This document shows, piece by piece, positions 21,403 to 22,362 of a stretch of 22,362 bases of DNA. The notes below the pieces were generated by a model. It searched no databases, was not told the origin of the DNA, and worked only from the letters and a program-made list of their open reading frames with translations. The DNA comes from an uncultured Lachnospiraceae bacterium (GTDB lineage: Bacteria > Bacillota > Clostridia > Lachnospirales > Lachnospiraceae), in the NCBI GenBank assembly GCA_910578845.1, contig CAJTSL010000046.1, positions 1 to 22,362 on the forward strand, written 5' to 3'. Position 1 is the first letter of the stretch; each line of letters starts with the position of its first letter. A program made the translations under genes and the position numbers.

Positions 21403-22164
21403 ATGAAAGAAAAATTATATACCATTCCACTCAATGATGCCATGAATGCCGGGGATGAATGCCCGTTCTGCTTCATCGAAAGAAATGTCGAGCAGGACTT
21501 ACTGGATTTCACGCTTGGCTCCGGCTCCTCTTATATGGAAAGCGATGTCCGTGAAGCAACTGATCACGCAGGATTTTGCAGGGCACATTTCAAGAAGATG
21601 TTTGATTACGGGAATACTTTGGGAAACGCCTGGATCTTAAAGACGCATTACATACAGATGAACCGTGAAATGAAAGAACACTTTAAGAATTACAAACCAG
21701 GCAAGACTTCCTTGATGGATAAGTTCAAGAAACAGACCGGACAGAGCAATCCCATCGGTGCCTGGATCGCAGAAAAAGAGAATTCCTGTTACATCTGCAA
21801 CCGCTTCCGCGATACTTATGAGCGCTATCTGGATACGTTCTTTGTCATGTACAAAAAGGACGCCGAATTTCGTGAAAAAGTAAAAAACAGCAAGGGATTC
21901 TGTCTCCACCACTTCGGCGATTTATGCGAAGCAGCCGAGTCCCGCTTAAATGATAAAGAAAAAGCAGAATTCTTTGAACTGGCTTTCCCATTAATGGAAG
22001 CCAATATGGAGCGGCTTGCAGAAGATGTCTCATGGCTGGTGGAAAAATTTGATTACCGCAACAAGGACGCAGACTGGAAGAACTCCAAAGATGCCATCCA
22101 ACGTGGCATGCAGAAGCTAAAAGGCGGCTATCCCGCTGATGCGCCGTACAAAATGAATAAATAA
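21403..22164 (+). CDS. DUF6062-type protein with duplicated Cys/His motifs
   Basis: A 253-aa soluble protein of unknown function, which I place in DUF6062 from memory of the family. It contains the same pattern twice: CPFC (20-23) then GFCRAHF (57-63), and CYIC (129-132) then GFCLHHF (165-171). The spacing between paired motifs is 36 and 35 residues. This suggests an internal duplication with two Cys3His metal (probably zinc) sites. The rest is helical and charged. The ATG at 21403 follows GAGGA closely; the frame from 21367 lacks a better site. It is divergent from the HAD gene and ends before a perfect 11-bp hairpin. No enzyme motif is seen. Confidence 0.8.
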   Translation: MKEKLYTIPLNDAMNAGDECPFCFIERNVEQDLLDFTLGSGSSYMESDVREATDHAGFCRAHFKKMFDYGNTLGNAWILKTHYIQMNREMKEHFKNYKPGKTSLMDKFKKQTGQSNPIGAWIAEKENSCYICNRFRDTYERYLDTFFVMYKKDAEFREKVKNSKGFCLHHFGDLCEAAESRLNDKEKAEFFELAFPLMEANMERLAEDVSWLVEKFDYRNKDADWKNSKDAIQRGMQKLKGGYPADAPYKMNK

Positions 22165-22187
22165 GAATACCCTAATAGGATATTAAG

Positions 22188-22220
22188 AGAAGCCTCAAAG
22201 CCAAGTGCCTTGAGGCTTCT
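22188..22220. terminator. Bidirectional terminator-like hairpin between convergent genes
   Basis: AGAAGCCTCAA (22188-22198) and TTGAGGCTTCT (22210-22220) form a perfect 11-bp stem with an 11-base loop. It lies between the stop of the DUF6062-type gene and the stop of the next minus-strand gene. The U-tracts are poor in both directions. Confidence 0.7.
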
Positions 22221-22229
22221 GCTTGCGTC

Positions 22230-22361
22230 CTACATTGCGTCTAATGAATTATCATCATCAAAAAACTCTTCTACTTTAGCCGCCGCTTCTCCCGCAGCTT
22301 TCGCAGCCTCGTTTGCCGTGCCGACAATTTTGTCTGTCGCTTCCGCTTTCACAGCCTCAAT
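22230..22361 (-). CDS. C-terminal end of an Ala/Lys-rich protein (partial)
   Basis: Reading the minus strand from the window edge, 43 sense codons precede a TAG at 22232-22230. The segment is strongly alpha-helical, with Ala/Lys/Glu runs such as NEAAKAAGEAAAKVEEFF and a short acidic tail ending FDDDNSLDAM. Such tails occur in YtxH-like and other helical or coiled-coil proteins, but the start is outside the window and I do not assign a family. The open frame, Ala-rich codon pattern and the convergent hairpin just beyond its stop support a real gene. Confidence 0.65.
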   Translation of the reverse strand: MEAVKAEATDKIVGTANEAAKAAGEAAAKVEEFFDDDNSLDAM

Positions 22362-22362
22362 G

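Overview
The window looks like chromosomal DNA of an anaerobic, spore-forming gut Firmicute, most likely Lachnospiraceae. The signs are a tig-clpP-clpX block, an alpha/beta-type small acid-soluble spore protein with a sigma-G-like promoter, a YtvI-like membrane protein, a TM1266-type 'iron-only hydrogenase system' regulator, a TPP-riboswitch-controlled ThiT, and strong GGAGG-type ribosome sites throughout. There is no rRNA, tRNA, CRISPR array, transposase or intact mobile element. This assignment rests on gene content and my reading of protein families; no search was run.

Layout. 1-755: an AT-rich lipoprotein gene whose frame is open back to the window edge. 912-1896: a textbook promoter, a TPP riboswitch and thiT (+). 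1944-3856: a double-GNAT acetyltransferase (-) and a LysR regulator (+), divergently transcribed from overlapping promoters. 3930-4388: an unrecognised 152-aa protein (-), followed by a 40-bp tandem duplication. 4515-8496: a minus-strand operon in the order engB, ytvI-like, D-lactate-dehydrogenase-like, vanZ-like, DUF308. 8588-11784: the proteostasis operon tig-clpP-clpX (-), without the lon gene often found between clpX and engB. 11898-15064: a minus-strand unit made of a structured leader with terminator/antiterminator, a lipoprotein solute-binding protein, a fused ABC permease-ATPase, and the TM1266-type regulator. 15159-16119: the spore protein and a DJ-1/PfpI protein (-). 16287-16892: four 19-bp tandem repeats ahead of a CYTH phosphatase-like gene (+). 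16928-20371: malQ, a LacI repressor and a SAM methyltransferase (-), with nested operator-like dyads before malQ. 20428-22164: a HAD-IIA phosphatase (-) divergent from a DUF6062-type Cys/His-rich protein (+). 22230 to the edge: the tail of a further minus-strand gene.

How the parts work together. The tig/clpP/clpX block handles nascent-chain folding and ATP-dependent degradation. malQ and its LacI neighbour form a probably self-regulated maltodextrin module. The least explained part is the ABC importer/TM1266 unit: its leader matches no riboswitch class I can name, it has a terminator whose 5' arm can be captured by an upstream segment, and its fused permease-ATPase sits beside a regulator family usually linked to [FeFe]-hydrogenase. 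It is the best candidate here for an undescribed regulatory system. The TPP riboswitch is also notable because its terminator-like hairpin contains the thiT ribosome site.
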